49,252 nt of DNA from Puniceicoccaceae bacterium 5H (GTDB lineage Bacteria > Verrucomicrobiota > Verrucomicrobiia > Opitutales > Oceanipulchritudinaceae): contig WOUP01000023.1 of NCBI GenBank assembly GCA_009772895.1, positions 1 to 49,252 of the forward strand. Direction: 5' to 3'. The position numbers and the translations under genes were made by a program. This document shows positions 26,401 to 36,389 of the stretch, in pieces (within the stretch, counting starts at the first letter, position 1; each line of letters begins with the position of its first letter). Under the pieces are notes generated by a model. It ran no database searches and was not told where the DNA came from. It saw nothing but the letters and a program-made list of their open reading frames with translations.

Positions 26401-29400
26401 TGGAAGCGGTTCGTGAGGCGGACCTGCCTGCCATTCTGGTGCGGTGGCGCCAGTTGCGCGACAGCCGCAACCCGTTCAAGTTTTTCGGGATTGGCCGCTG
26501 GAGGCGTGAGGCACTGGCTCTGGCTCAGCCAAGTGCTCCCTCCTTCAAAGCCAAGGAACTGGCGCTTCACCTGGAGTCAGCCCTGCGCTGGCAGGAGCTG
26601 CGCAAGGACTATGAGACGCAATATGGAGCCTTGGCCCCTCGCCTCGGCGACACCTGGAGCGCGCGCCACCACGACTGGCAGAGCCTTGAGCAGCGCTTGA
26701 CGTTGGGCCGAGCGATCCTGGCGGCGGTAAAGCGGTTGGCAGGTGCCGACCTTCTGGCTCTGCGCACCCTTCGCACGCGGATCGGTGAATTGGCGGCCAA
26801 TGCGGGCGAGCTGCTGGGGGCGAGCCAACCGGTGGGGCAGGCGCTGCTCGATTTTGAGGCAAAGTGGCGAGATTTCCTCGGCCGCCGAGATTCATTTCGC
26901 GAGCACCTCAAGATCGCCGAAGAAGCGCTGGTATCTGATGTGGGGCACGTCCAGCAGTGGGTCTCGCTGGCGAGTGCGGTGCGTTCGCAGCAGGCGTATT
27001 TGCAGGACTGGTGCCTGTGGCAGGAGGCGGTTCAACGTGGCAGCAAGCTCGGCTTGGCTTGCATCATCGACGCTATTGAGCGCGAAGAAGTGGCCGTGGC
27101 CAATGCGCCGGATGTCTTCTTGCGTGCCTACAAGGCCGCTTTCCTCAGGCGTCTGATAACGCTCGAGCCTGCGTTGCGCGACTTCCGCGAAGACGAGCAT
27201 TTGAGAAAGATCGAGGATTACCATCAGCTCGATGACCTTTACCAGAAGCTGGCCGCCAAGGTGACGGTCGCCCGCCTTTCCGCCAAGCTGCCCGACGCGC
27301 GCCACATGGAGGTTTCGAAGAAGAGCGAGCTGGGCCTGATTGCGCGTGAACGGGTCAAGAAGACGCGCCACAAGCCGGTGCGCCAGCTGCTGAAGGAAAC
27401 GTCTGGCCTCATCCCGCTGCTCAAGCCGTGCTTCCTGATGAGCCCGCTTTCCGTAGCGCAGTATCTCGATACTGAAGCGCCGCCTTTTGACCTCGTCGTC
27501 TTCGACGAAGCTTCCCAGATCCCCGTCTGGGATGCCATTGGCGCTATTGCGCGCGGCAAGCAACTGGTCGTCGTGGGCGACCCGAAACAGCTCCCGCCGA
27601 CGAATTTCTTCGGGCGCAGCAATGAGGAGTCGGAGCCCGAAGAAAGCGAAGATGCCCCGGTGGAAGACCTCGAGAGTATCCTGGACGAGTGCCAAGGGTC
27701 GGGGTTGGCGTCCTACCGCCTCCTGTGGCACTATCGCAGCCGTAAAGAGGGCCTGATCGCTTTCAGCAACCAGCACTACTACGAGGGGCGCTTGCAGACC
27801 TTTCCGGCTCCGAACTACGACCATGCCGGTGTGCGGCTGGTGCCGGTTCCCCACGGGTTCTACGACAAGAGCAAGACTCGGACGAACCAGGCGGAAGCCG
27901 AGGCGATTGTCGGCGAGATCGTGCGGCGCCTCAAGGATCCAGAGCTGTCGCAATACTCGCTGGGAGTGGTGACCTTCAGCCAGGCGCAGCAACAGTTGAT
28001 CCTCGACCTGCTGGAGACAGTCCAGGCCGAGAACCCGGGGCTGGAACGCTTTTTCGGGAGCGAGCACCCCGAACCAGTTTTCGTAAAGAACCTCGAGAAC
28101 GTGCAGGGCGATGAACGCGACGTGATCCTGTTTTCGGTCTGCTACGCGAAGGACCAGCACGGGAAGCTCTCGATGAACTTTGGCCCGCTCAACCGCAGCG
28201 GTGGCGAGCGGCGCCTGAATGTCGCCGTGACACGTGCCAAACACGAGGTTGTGGTATTCTCCACGCTGCGGAGCGAAGAGATCGACCTCACGCGGACCAA
28301 GGCAGTTGGCGTGCAGCACCTGAAGCAGTATCTGGCTTTTGCCGATCGGAGTTCTCACGCCGAGGGCGGCCAGCCGCAGATCGTAGGTTCCGCTTCGGAT
28401 GAATCGGCTTTCGTGCAGGAAGTCGCCGCGTTCCTGCAAGGGCAGGGGATTGAAGTTCACACACAGATCGGATGTTCGGGGTACCGGCTGGATCTGGGCG
28501 TGGTTTCACCAAAGCATGAAGGCCGATATGCCCTCGGCATCGAGTGCGACGGACCGACCTACCGCAGTGCGGCCACGGCGCGTGACCGCGACCGTTTACG
28601 GCACGCCATGATGAGCGGACTTGGCTGGAGGCTGCACCGGGTGTGGTCGGCCGAATGGTGGCGTAATCGCCCGCAGGCCGAAGCCGATTTGCTTGAGGTG
28701 GTCAACGCCGCTCTGGCCGCAGACGAATCCGGCGAAAAGCGGGTGACTCCGAAGGAGCCTGCGCCTGTGGTCATCGATTTAGTCGAAGCATCGCCGGCAG
28801 AGGAAGCAGGCGAAGCTCCGGTCGAGGATGCACCAGAAGAACCGCTCCAGGAGGATCTGACTGTCACGATGCCCCGCATCGCTGCTTTGGTTGTGCCGCT
28901 GGAAAGGCCATCTGCCGAGAGGACTTACACCGTCTGTCGCGTGACGCGCCCAGGTGCGGTGGACGATTTCTACGATCCGCGCTCGCGTTTCACTATCCAG
29001 AAGCAGCTCAAGGAGGTTGTGGAAGCTGAGAGTCCCATCTGCGAGAGTCTGCTTTTCCGCCGTGTCGCCCAAGCTTGGGGCTTTGCCAAAGTCGGGGCCA
29101 AGATACAGGAGACGATGCGGAGGTGCATGCCGCGGGTAAATCAGACGCAGCAGGCCGGTACACGGTTCCTCTGGCTTCATTCCGATGATCCTGCGCGCTA
29201 TGCGATCTATCGAGTTCCTGGAGACGATCCTGACACTCAGCGCAAGTTCGACGAGATTCCCTACCAGGAGGTTGCCAATGCAGCGGTCGCAATTCTCGAA
29301 CGCTACGGCACCTTTCCGGCCGACGGACTCAATCGCGAAATCATCAATGCCTTCGGCTTCAAGCAGCTCGGGGCAAAGCTGGCACTGGCGACAAACGAAA

Positions 29401-29465
29401 TTCTCGCACAACTGGAAAAGGAAGGCCGCCTCCAACGCTTCGGCGAACACTGGCGCCTGCCTTGA
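23406..29465 (+). CDS. DUF4011/SF1 helicase/MTES_1575 nuclease/DUF3320 giant protein (Hhe-like)
   Basis: This protein has 2019 residues. Residues about 180-290 resemble a transglutaminase-like fold: NKLATCLDTTLLFASLLEQ with Cys near 246, KGHAYAG with His near 270, and LVDD. A DUF4011 block starts near 410 (DRWKQKLLDITARNRLLNF). The SF1 helicase has Walker A LHGPPGTGKSQTISNL (about 717-732), FDEASQIP with VVVGDPKQLPPT (about 1365-1400) and ENVQGDERDVILFS...NVAVTRAK. A Vsr/MTES_1575-type endonuclease lies at about 1660-1750 (YRLDLGV, LGIECDGPTY). The DUF3320 end is at about 1870-1920. Gene families of this architecture have been linked to phage defence (Hhe). Several close in-frame ATGs near 23406 make the start uncertain by a few residues. 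Confidence 0.88.
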   Translation: MADAMEGSAQEMVEVNAVPVGEGKGGLTLAITAMPKVNLSFHQNAIPVVRELVVENTSEIDVRDLRIDLTSTPEWAEPLTLHLERLHAGSRHVFADLPLELSLDYLATLTDRVRGRLRVSVVGTESGGGAQVSAQHAEPVEVLAFDEWSGLSGLPEILAAFVTPNVRAVEQILLSAAVKLGKRTESSSLDGYQSHDRKRVYNIVASVYEAVCELGLTYSNPPASFETTGQRIRFVDRLLENKLATCLDTTLLFASLLEQAGLYPLLILHKGHAYAGCWLVDDSFPDQATDELQVLRKRVDLDEMVVFETTVVCGTAPASFEVAERQAQKHLVLDDIFQYAIDVHRSRAGQSGIRPLPLQHEGGKRLDLKAAVAKVGGSVAGPQAPVTPRKFSPAFVAPEASVTPSDRMDRWKQKLLDITARNRLLNFKETKRAVPLLCPLPEELENQLAANQTFKLLGCPASMTSRDPRSRELREKGSERNPWAEELTHELKSHRLRSSLEQEVLDARLLELYRLAKSDLEETGANTLFLALGVVQWQRSASEKPFRAPILLLPVRMDRQSVSTGFSLQRLDEETLFNVTLLELLRRDYGMHIGGLDPLPEDESGVDVGRVFQILQHAFKDQPGWEVVQEVWLSQFSFNKFLLWKDLQDHSTQLCRNPVVDHLIHRAGQPFEDNIATVAAEELDAKFPPQEVFTPLSSDSSQLAAVLAAAKGKNFVLHGPPGTGKSQTISNLIAHCLAQGKRILFVAEKQAALNVVHHRLCSLGLGPFCLELHSNKAGKTDVLRQLGEAIDFATLREPAQWKQTAEKLEQTRGKLNGYVQALHRRYANGLSAFDCYVEGIQAASHEAPLKIELSGIELHSRSDLDQLTETCRDLQLRGQEKRLPADVRRALKPVGQTEWTPDWEDAAISLAAELGVAGEAFLESVELPAKTLGVDLANAGVEEIEAVAQLVPHLVDAPSLPTSYLEGDWAGFERSVQQMIAKGQEAEKHAAEFLTDFRLEAVREADLPAILVRWRQLRDSRNPFKFFGIGRWRREALALAQPSAPSFKAKELALHLESALRWQELRKDYETQYGALAPRLGDTWSARHHDWQSLEQRLTLGRAILAAVKRLAGADLLALRTLRTRIGELAANAGELLGASQPVGQALLDFEAKWRDFLGRRDSFREHLKIAEEALVSDVGHVQQWVSLASAVRSQQAYLQDWCLWQEAVQRGSKLGLACIIDAIEREEVAVANAPDVFLRAYKAAFLRRLITLEPALRDFREDEHLRKIEDYHQLDDLYQKLAAKVTVARLSAKLPDARHMEVSKKSELGLIARERVKKTRHKPVRQLLKETSGLIPLLKPCFLMSPLSVAQYLDTEAPPFDLVVFDEASQIPVWDAIGAIARGKQLVVVGDPKQLPPTNFFGRSNEESEPEESEDAPVEDLESILDECQGSGLASYRLLWHYRSRKEGLIAFSNQHYYEGRLQTFPAPNYDHAGVRLVPVPHGFYDKSKTRTNQAEAEAIVGEIVRRLKDPELSQYSLGVVTFSQAQQQLILDLLETVQAENPGLERFFGSEHPEPVFVKNLENVQGDERDVILFSVCYAKDQHGKLSMNFGPLNRSGGERRLNVAVTRAKHEVVVFSTLRSEEIDLTRTKAVGVQHLKQYLAFADRSSHAEGGQPQIVGSASDESAFVQEVAAFLQGQGIEVHTQIGCSGYRLDLGVVSPKHEGRYALGIECDGPTYRSAATARDRDRLRHAMMSGLGWRLHRVWSAEWWRNRPQAEADLLEVVNAALAADESGEKRVTPKEPAPVVIDLVEASPAEEAGEAPVEDAPEEPLQEDLTVTMPRIAALVVPLERPSAERTYTVCRVTRPGAVDDFYDPRSRFTIQKQLKEVVEAESPICESLLFRRVAQAWGFAKVGAKIQETMRRCMPRVNQTQQAGTRFLWLHSDDPARYAIYRVPGDDPDTQRKFDEIPYQEVANAAVAILERYGTFPADGLNREIINAFGFKQLGAKLALATNEILAQLEKEGRLQRFGEHWRLP

Positions 29466-30597
29466 TCCGGCGAGGGCGCTGGAAAAGCGTCTGTTCGCGT
29501 TGAAGCAGCAAGCTATCCACCGCTGCTGATCAACAGCCGCGATTAGAATCGGTGACGCAAACTCCAACACATGCTGCCGCAGCTCGACGTTACGAGCCAC
29601 TGTAGCTTTGGGCGGGAGTTTGACATCGCGACTGTATCGACGGTGCGAGCAGAACTGTGACAAATGTGAATGGGGATATCATACTCAATGCTACTGGAAA
29701 CTACTTGCCCGATCGAAAAAGAACTTCACCGTAGAGTCGGACAAGAGGGGCTTAGTCACAACGTCTTTGACAGCACGGTCAGACACGGCATCGACGAACT
29801 CACTCTAATCGGTGAGGTAGGAGGAAAGTAGACGCCGATCTCATTGTTCTGATCCAGCTGCAACTCCGCGTAGAGCAGAGCGCTCAGGATGCCATTGTTT
29901 TCTGCCGCGAACCAGATTTGGAAGGAGGCAGATCATACAGCTTCCGCCCTTTGGACTAATCTGCTAAGTTGTGCACGTCCTGATGCAGTTGCTCGGCGTC
30001 AATATGCGGGGTGTACAGCGCGACTTCAACCGCCAGTAAACTGCTTACGAAGATCATGCTCCATCAGGCCTAGCCATCACGGCGGGTTTGCGCATTTTGA
30101 GGGACGGGATGCATCACACGCTACCGATCTGCCGGTGGATGATAGGCCGGCGTGTGGGGTATGATTCGGACGCGCGAATAAGGCCGGTACGCATGACTAT
30201 GTGTACAGCGCACGAGCAGTCCCATCCGCTGGTTTGCATGGCGTAAGTAGAAGCAATCGGATTGCGCGTGGGTGAGAACTTTACCGCGTATTACTTCTCG
30301 CTGTGTGTGTTCCGCGAGATCCCGTCAGATTTTTGCAACGCAGCAAATAAATCACCATGGGTCTTTTGTCTAAATCTTTTCCGCCAACTCCGACGTGGAT
30401 GGTTTTTGTAAAGCTAACTGCTGAGATATGATAACTGCAGAGCGGGCCGATCAAATGTGCCATCAATTCCGACAAGCATAGTCACGGTTTTTGGGGTGGA
30501 CGCTTAGGGAATGCAAGATAGCCATTTTTTTTGAAAAAAATGGCCCAAAACCACATCCGCTGGCGCTTCGATTTGCACTGGTCTGGCCAGTGTTGCC

Positions 30598-30943
30598 GTT
30601 AGGAATGGGGCTTTTGGAAGCCTAACGTCCATGCCTGGCCAGGCCTTCGGCAGGGAGGCTGCCGCGTTCCGGCTAGAAAAGGCTCGATTTCCACCTACCC
30701 TGTCCGCTTTTTGTAAAAGTTTGCTATACTGCTTATCGTTGTTCGCACCAGCTGGCCGATAACTTTGAGCCATTTGTTTTGCACATTGTGCGCCTAACGC
30801 TTCGCCAAATACCGTAACAAATATGACTGTGTCCCTGCCAAGAAAATAACCAGGCCAGCAACTGATGTTTTTTGCCATAATCGGAGACATTCAGTCGCAC
30901 GAAAAAGGGGTGTAATATTTGCTAATTTTAACAGGCGTTATGC
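30598..30943 (-). repeat. Integron attC-like imperfect palindromes
   Basis: GTTRRRY/RYYYAAC-type core sites recur: GTTAGGA (30598-30604), GCCTAAC (30620-30626), GCCTAAC (30792-30798) and GTTATGC (30937-30943). Read on the minus strand, 30943 down to 30792 starts GCATAACGCC and ends GAAGCGTTAGGC, with outer 19-base arms complementary at about 13 positions. A further shorter palindrome (31007-31062) overlaps the stop of the lipoprotein remnant. This layout recalls cassette recombination sites, but no integrase gene is in the window. Confidence 0.3.
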
Positions 30944-31052
30944 TAAAGGGGTAAAATATTAAGATAGCCAAGTAGATTCTGTAGACAAAATGGCACCTGC
31001 CCCTAAACGCTTGCGCATTAAAGAATCAGCAAACTGAAGTAAATGTGCGCCG

Positions 31053-31265
31053 TTAACTGACTTTACAATACTCGGAAGCGTTGCGCTTCTGTGCGAGATA
31101 ATGCGCTGCACGCAAGAGGTTGGCAACCTCATCGGATGACGAAGCAACCGCCGTAGTGGCTACGGACGAAGGCACCACGGAAGATGCGGAAACCTCTTCC
31201 TAGTCGCAGCCGGTGACGGCCAAGATGCAAACCCAGAACGCGGCGAAGGGAATACGGAAGGACAT
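31053..31265 (-). pseudogene. Small lipoprotein gene with an in-frame stop
   Basis: From ATG 31265 the frame reads a signal peptide with a lipobox (MSFRIPFAAFWVCILAVTGC), then a TAG at 31200-31202 two codons later. The same frame continues open (EEVSASSVVPSSVATTAVAS and further) to TAA at 31053. The serine/alanine-rich spacer after the lipidated cysteine is normal for lipoproteins, so the TAG looks like a nonsense mutation. Confidence 0.55.
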
Positions 31266-31876
31266 AAATAAGGAAGGTGGTAATCGGGGAATGTGTGCGC
31301 TAGTGTGCTGGGTTAGGATACAAGGTGCCCCGCACCTCTACAGTTCCGAACTCTTGGGCAAGGGCGTGCGCAACGCGCGACGGGCGCGCCAACGACGCAC
31401 CTGCGCAGCGGCGAGGGGATTTTCACCGTCACCAATCGACCTCTGTGAGCTGAATGTATTGCGCGACGACATTGCAGTTTCATTGCGTAATCTCTCGCAG
31501 AAAAAATTACGATCCGTGGGTATCCATCCTGTTTGTCTCCGAGCAACTGGCAGCGTCAACGACTCGTGCCAGCGTGGAAATATCGTGAGCAGGTCGCGCC
31601 TTTTTCAGAATCGGCTCCGAGAAGTTGTGGCGCTCGCGGCAAATTCTCCAGCCACATCTTGTGGATCAGACGACCCTTCTTCCCGCAGAGTGGCAATACA
31701 ATCTCTTCCACGGCGTTCGCATATGCAAGTGTGGTGTTGGGCAAATCATACGCTGAATTGTGCGACTCCACGTCACTGACTTCTTGAAGAGAGAACCTCT
31801 TCGTATGTATGTCCTCGTTCCCGGTCTGGTAAGTAAAAGAGCAGCCGCTTGGTGATCTTTGGTTTTTCCTCATCCC

Positions 31877-34800
31877 CGGTCTATCCCCACGCGGGTGGGG
31901 AATACGCGGTGAGCGGCGAAGACATCGACCAAAAGATCGGTCCATCCCCGCGCGGGTGGGGAATACGCAGCACGGGCAGACAGGCAGCGCGAAATGCTCG
32001 GTCCATCCCCACGCGGGTGGGGAATACCTGCAGGAGACCCCCACAGGCGGCAGCTACGACGGTCCATCCCCACGCGGGTGGGGAATACTTCTGCAAACTG
32101 GGGGTCGAGCCCCGGCAATGCGGTCCATCCCCACGCGGGTGGGGAATACTCTATTGAGGGGGTTTTATTTTGCAAAGTAGGCGGTCCATCCCCAGCGGGT
32201 GGGGAATACTGGCTGACGGGTTCGCAGAGCTGCTTGCCTCTCGGTCCATCCCCACGCGGGTGGGGAATACGACCTGCCGGTCCTAAAGCAGGCTCGTAAG
32301 GGCGGTCCATCCCCACGCGGGTGGGGAATACTACATTCTATCGTTCCTATCCGTTGTTGGTTTCGGTCCATCCCCACGCGGGTGGGGAATACACACCCCT
32401 GTCGTGTGGGGTGTGGATCAGAGGCGGTCCATCCCCACGCGGGTGGGGAATACACCCTCAAGTCGAGGGACCTGGCCATCCTCAACGGTCCATCCCCACG
32501 CGGGTGGGGAATACGCTGTGGTAGGCGGTGAATTCGCGATAGGCGGCGGTCCATCCCCACGCGGGTGGGGAATACGTCACATATGACGAGTTCAAGAACA
32601 AGAACTACGGTCCATCCCCACGCGGGTGGGGAATACCTCATGGACGGCACAAAGGCGTTCGCCAAATGCGGTCCATCCCCACGCGGGTGGGGAATACCAT
32701 GGGTTTCATGTTTTCTTTGGTCATCACTGCGGTCCATCCCCACGCGGGTGGGGAATACTGTGAGGCATAGTCTGCTGTCTGCTTCCGTGCCGGTCCATCC
32801 CCACGCGGGTGGGGAATACGAAGCGGGGGACCGCGACGACGACAATATCCCCGGTCCATCCCCACGCGGGTGGGGAATACCCACGGGCCTGAGGCTGGGT
32901 CTGCGACATTCGCGGTCCATCCCCACGCGGGTGGGGAATACAAGGATGAGCCAAGGCCCGAAAATGCACTAGCCGGTCCATCCCCACGCGGGTGGGGAAT
33001 ACAGTAATCTCAACACCAATGCGTTCCGAGCTTTCGGTCCATCCCCACGCGGGTGGGGAATACTTTGTAAATTTCCTCCGGTGAAATTTTAACGCCGGTC
33101 CATCCCCACGCGGGTGGGGAATACTGGCACAATGGCAAAGTAGCGCTCTGCCTCTGCGGTCCATCCCCACGCGGGTGGGGAATACTTGAGCGCGGAGGCC
33201 ATGCTGCGGACCATGTGCGGTCCATCCCCACGCGGGTGGGGAATACATGCCAAGGGTGGAACATCATTGATTGAGAAACGGTCCATCCCCACGCGGGTGG
33301 GGAATACCTCTCAGCGTGGAGAATCATCTGGTAATGGCGCGGTCCATCCCCACGCGGGTGGGGAATACCACTCCCAGCACATACGGGTCGATTGGCAGGT
33401 CGGTCCATCCCCACGCGGGTGGGGAATACGGCTGATCATGATTCCGAGAGTTCGGTGAGTGCGGTCCATCCCCACGCGGGTGGGGAATACCAAGAGCAGG
33501 CGCTCGACTACCTGCTCAGCGACGGTCCATCCCCACGCGGGTGGGGAATACGAATCTGTTTGTTACCCTGTTAAAGTCTAACACGGTCCATCCCCACGCG
33601 GGTGGGGAATACGGATGCCATACGATCATCTCTGGATCATATGCCGGTCCATCCCCACGCGGGTGGGGAATACCTGCCGCTCTTTCTCAAGCGCCTCGAC
33701 GAATTCGGTCCATCCCCACGCGGGTGGGGAATACGCCTGTTGGATGCGCTCGGCTTTGACCTGTTCCGGTCCATCCCCACGCGGGTGGGGAATACTAAAG
33801 GGCGAACCGCACTATAACGACAAGCCGCGGTCCATCCCCACGCGGGTGGGGAATACAAACAATTCACTTCTTTGTTTGGCGCTAATTTCGGTCCATCCCC
33901 ACGCGGGTGGGGAATACACAGACGGCCCGCACATTGCTTCCGTGCGGGTCGGTCCATCCCCACGCGGGTGGGGAATACCCGGATCGCGCCAAGTCGGGCC
34001 AATTACGGACCGGTCCATCCCCACGCGGGTGGGGAATACGCCGGTACCATTGGAAAAAAAGCCCTCCAGAACGGTCCATCCCCACGCGGGTGGGGAATAC
34101 GCCTCATCTAGGGTTGCTTCGCCTCGATCATACGGTCCATCCCCACGCGGGTGGGGAATACAAATATTTTTCGAATTAGCTCTTTTACATTTACGGTCCA
34201 TCCCCACGCGGGTGGGGAATACATTATATGAATTTTAAAGATTTCTTTTTCATGCGGTCCATCCCCACGCGGGTGGGGAATACGGTCGTTGCGGTGGCAA
34301 AGTCGTATTCGAGCACGGTCCATCCCCACGCGGGTGGGGAATACAAACGTCCTCGCCATGCGCGAAGGCAACCAGGCGGTCCATCCCCACGCGGGTGGGG
34401 AATACCTGCATGTCCACTCCAAGATTCGTCCGCGCTACGGTCCATCCCCACGCGGGTGGGGAATACCTGCCAGCTGTCGATCCGAGGGCCGTAGACAGCG
34501 GTCCATCCCCACGCGGGTGGGGAATACCGCGCAACCCGAACCAGCACCCGGACAGCCAGCGGTCCATCCCCACGCGGGTGGGGAATACCGACCCAGGTCA
34601 GGCCGCCGTAATAGACACAGCGGTCCATCCCCACGCGGGTGGGGAATACCTATTCTGCCCTTAAAGTCCAGTCTTTCGTCGCGGTCCATCCCCACGCGGG
34701 TGGGGAATACATTGCAGTCGTGTCCGCAGTTGCTCCGATCGGCGGTCCATCCCCACGCGGGTGGGGAATACTGGGAAAGCGACCTCAGCGAGGACGTGGA

Positions 34801-35747
34801 AGACGGTCCATCCCCACGCGGGTGGGGAATACTGGACCCCGGGCAGGCCGCACAAATTACGTTGCGGTCCATCCCCACGCGGGTGGGGAATACTTTTGCG
34901 GGGGTTTTCTTGCTTTGGCATCAGGCGGTCCATCCCCACGCGGGTGGGGAATACAATACGGCTTCAAGTGGGCACCGAAGCAAGAGCGGTCCATCCCCAC
35001 GCGGGTGGGGAATACTTCTTCGCTGCGCGCAGCAGCTCTACCTGAGACGGTCCATCCCCACGCGGGTGGGGAATACCGCCTGCTTGGCGAGCGCCGCGTC
35101 GATGTCGGCGGTCCATCCCCACGCGGGTGGGGAATACCAATTTCACCACGGGCGCACCGGACGGCCGCGCGGTCCATCCCCACGCGGGTGGGGAATACCG
35201 CCTCGACGTTGAGATCCTGCACGGAGGCGACGGTCCATCCCCACGCGGGTGGGGAATACCTAGCTATCTGAGCAAAGACATGTCGCACCCTCGGTCCATC
35301 CCCACGCGGGTGGGGAATACTCTTCCGCCCGTTAAGAAAAATAGGGCATCTACGGTCCATCCCCACGCGGGTGGGGAATACCGCCTCCGCCTGGGGGCCA
35401 GTCCTTTGCGATGCGGTCCATCCCCACGCGGGTGGGGAATACGACCTCGACCTCTACGGCCCGCGCAGCCCGATCGGTCCATCCCCACGCGGGTGGGGAA
35501 TACATCTTGCCGGCGGTGATAGCGTTGCTTGCGATCGGTCCATCCCCACGCGGGTGGGGAATACGGCACGGCCACACCGGAAGCCTACGCCGGCCGCGGT
35601 CCATCCCCACGCGGGTGGGGAATACTATATCTCCTTCAGATTGGTTTGCTCTCCGGGCGGTCCATCCCCACGCGGGTGGGGAATACGACGCATGCCGGTC
35701 AAGACCATCGCCGAAGCTTGGTCCATCCCCACGCGGGTGGGGAATAC
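31877..35747 (-). CRISPR. CRISPR array 1, type I-E, 64 repeats
   Basis: A 29-bp repeat, on the plus strand CGGTCCATCCCCACGCGG then GTGGGGAATAC, alternates with 63 spacers of 32 bp (period 61). The spacing is constant except for one repeat near 32182 that lacks a base. In transcript orientation (minus strand) the repeat forms a 6-bp stem CCCCAC/GTGGGG with a CCGC loop. It leaves the 8-nt handle ATGGACCG, as in E. coli type I-E. Degenerate repeats at the left (31877, 31938 and 32182) and a conserved leader at the right show that new spacers enter at the right. The array abuts the dnaQ gene at the end of the cas operon. Confidence 0.98.
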
Positions 35748-35812
35748 ACTCGTTAAATCAAAGGCTTACAAAAGTGAAAAGGCCAAAATTCACGGTTTTG
35801 GTGGGGTAGGAG
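35748..35812 (-). promoter_or_regulatory. Leader of CRISPR array 1 with IHF-like site
   Basis: These 65 bp next to the first repeat align with the bases after array 2 (48480-48544), including CTCG, ATCAA, CTTA, AAGGC, an AAATT block and CGTTTTG...GGGGTA. AATCAAAGGCTTA (35756-35768) matches the IHF consensus WATCAANNNNTTR and starts 9 bp from the repeat. In E. coli type I-E, IHF bends the leader at such a site so that Cas1-Cas2 insert at the first repeat. The far part overlaps the last 23 bases of dnaQ. Confidence 0.8.
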
Positions 35813-36383
35813 GGCGCAGGTCTTGCAGGCGGTAATAGATGTCGCGGCAGGCGAGGGCGTCCTGGAGCGGGTCGTGGTGGCCGGCGATTTCGCGACCCAT
35901 GAGACCCGCGTAGAGCAGGCGCAAGGGGATGCGGCCGGACAAGCCCGTCAACTTGCGGACTTCTCGAGATTTGGACGCGAGGTGCAGGGTGCAGACCAGC
36001 TTCAGGTGTGGAGGCGGGAAGCGCGTATCCATTGCGAGGCGCAATCGTTCGCCCAGCATTACGTTGAGGTCGAACCGCAGGTTGTGGCCGATGATCTGCG
36101 TGGCCGGAGCGAGGTCGGCTTCCATTCGCTCCAGCGCCGCTGCAATCGGGATGCCCTCGGCCTCCAGCTGGTGCTGAGCGAGCCCCGTCAACAGCTGGAT
36201 ATTGCCCGGCACTTTGAAGCCGTCGGGGCGGATCAGCAGCCGTTGTTGCGAGCGGATGTTTCGCTCGGGGTCGACCAGCAGCCACGCCACGGCGATGACG
36301 CGGGGCCATTGCAGGAAGTTCTGGCGCGTTACTACGGGGGTGTGTGCGAGCCCGGTGGTTTCGGTATCAAGAAAGAGGTCCAC
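35790..36383 (-). CDS. DnaQ-like DEDDh 3'-5' exonuclease next to cas2
   Basis: This 197-residue protein has the three Exo motifs: FLDTETTG (4-11), IIGHNLRFDLNVM (about 97-109) and HHDPLQDALACRDIY (about 167-181) with the DEDDh histidine. The gene starts 6 bp after cas2 in the cas operon. In some type I-E systems a DnaQ domain is fused to Cas2 and trims prespacer ends, including the PAM, before integration. Here it is a separate protein, probably with the same job. Its 3' end runs into the leader of array 1. It could instead be an unrelated exonuclease, but its position argues otherwise. Confidence 0.88.
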   Translation of the reverse strand: MDLFLDTETTGLAHTPVVTRQNFLQWPRVIAVAWLLVDPERNIRSQQRLLIRPDGFKVPGNIQLLTGLAQHQLEAEGIPIAAALERMEADLAPATQIIGHNLRFDLNVMLGERLRLAMDTRFPPPHLKLVCTLHLASKSREVRKLTGLSGRIPLRLLYAGLMGREIAGHHDPLQDALACRDIYYRLQDLRPPTPPKP

Positions 36384-36389
36384 AGGCCA

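Larger units (their letters stand above)
29466..31876. other. 2.4-kb region without an intact recognised gene
   Basis: No long frame with family similarity is seen. The region is less GC-rich around 30500-31100, unlike its neighbours. It holds attC-like palindromes (30598-30943), a broken lipoprotein gene (31053-31265) and, at about 31560-31850 on the minus strand, a fragment (YDLPNTTLAYANAVEEIVLP, then a KMWLENLPRAPQLLG block) that may be part of a decayed gene. The rest shows nothing I can support. It ends at the leader-distal edge of CRISPR array 1. Confidence 0.55.

Noticed and set aside
26892-28460. A 522-codon leftward open frame
   Set aside because: It lies entirely opposite the DUF4011/helicase gene, whose motifs are clear. 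The product shows no family pattern.
30504-30890. A 128-codon leftward open frame
   Set aside because: It spans the attC-like palindromes and its translation has no protein-like pattern beyond chance, so I did not list it as a gene.
31213-31779. A 188-codon rightward open frame before array 1
   Set aside because: It overlaps the lipoprotein remnant on the other strand, has no family similarity and has an irregular composition.
31849-35809. Many repetitive open frames over array 1 ([18 protein letters not shown] and similar proteins)
   Set aside because: They are translations of the CRISPR repeat with random spacers. The 61-bp period cycles through all three frames, so the peptides are artefacts.
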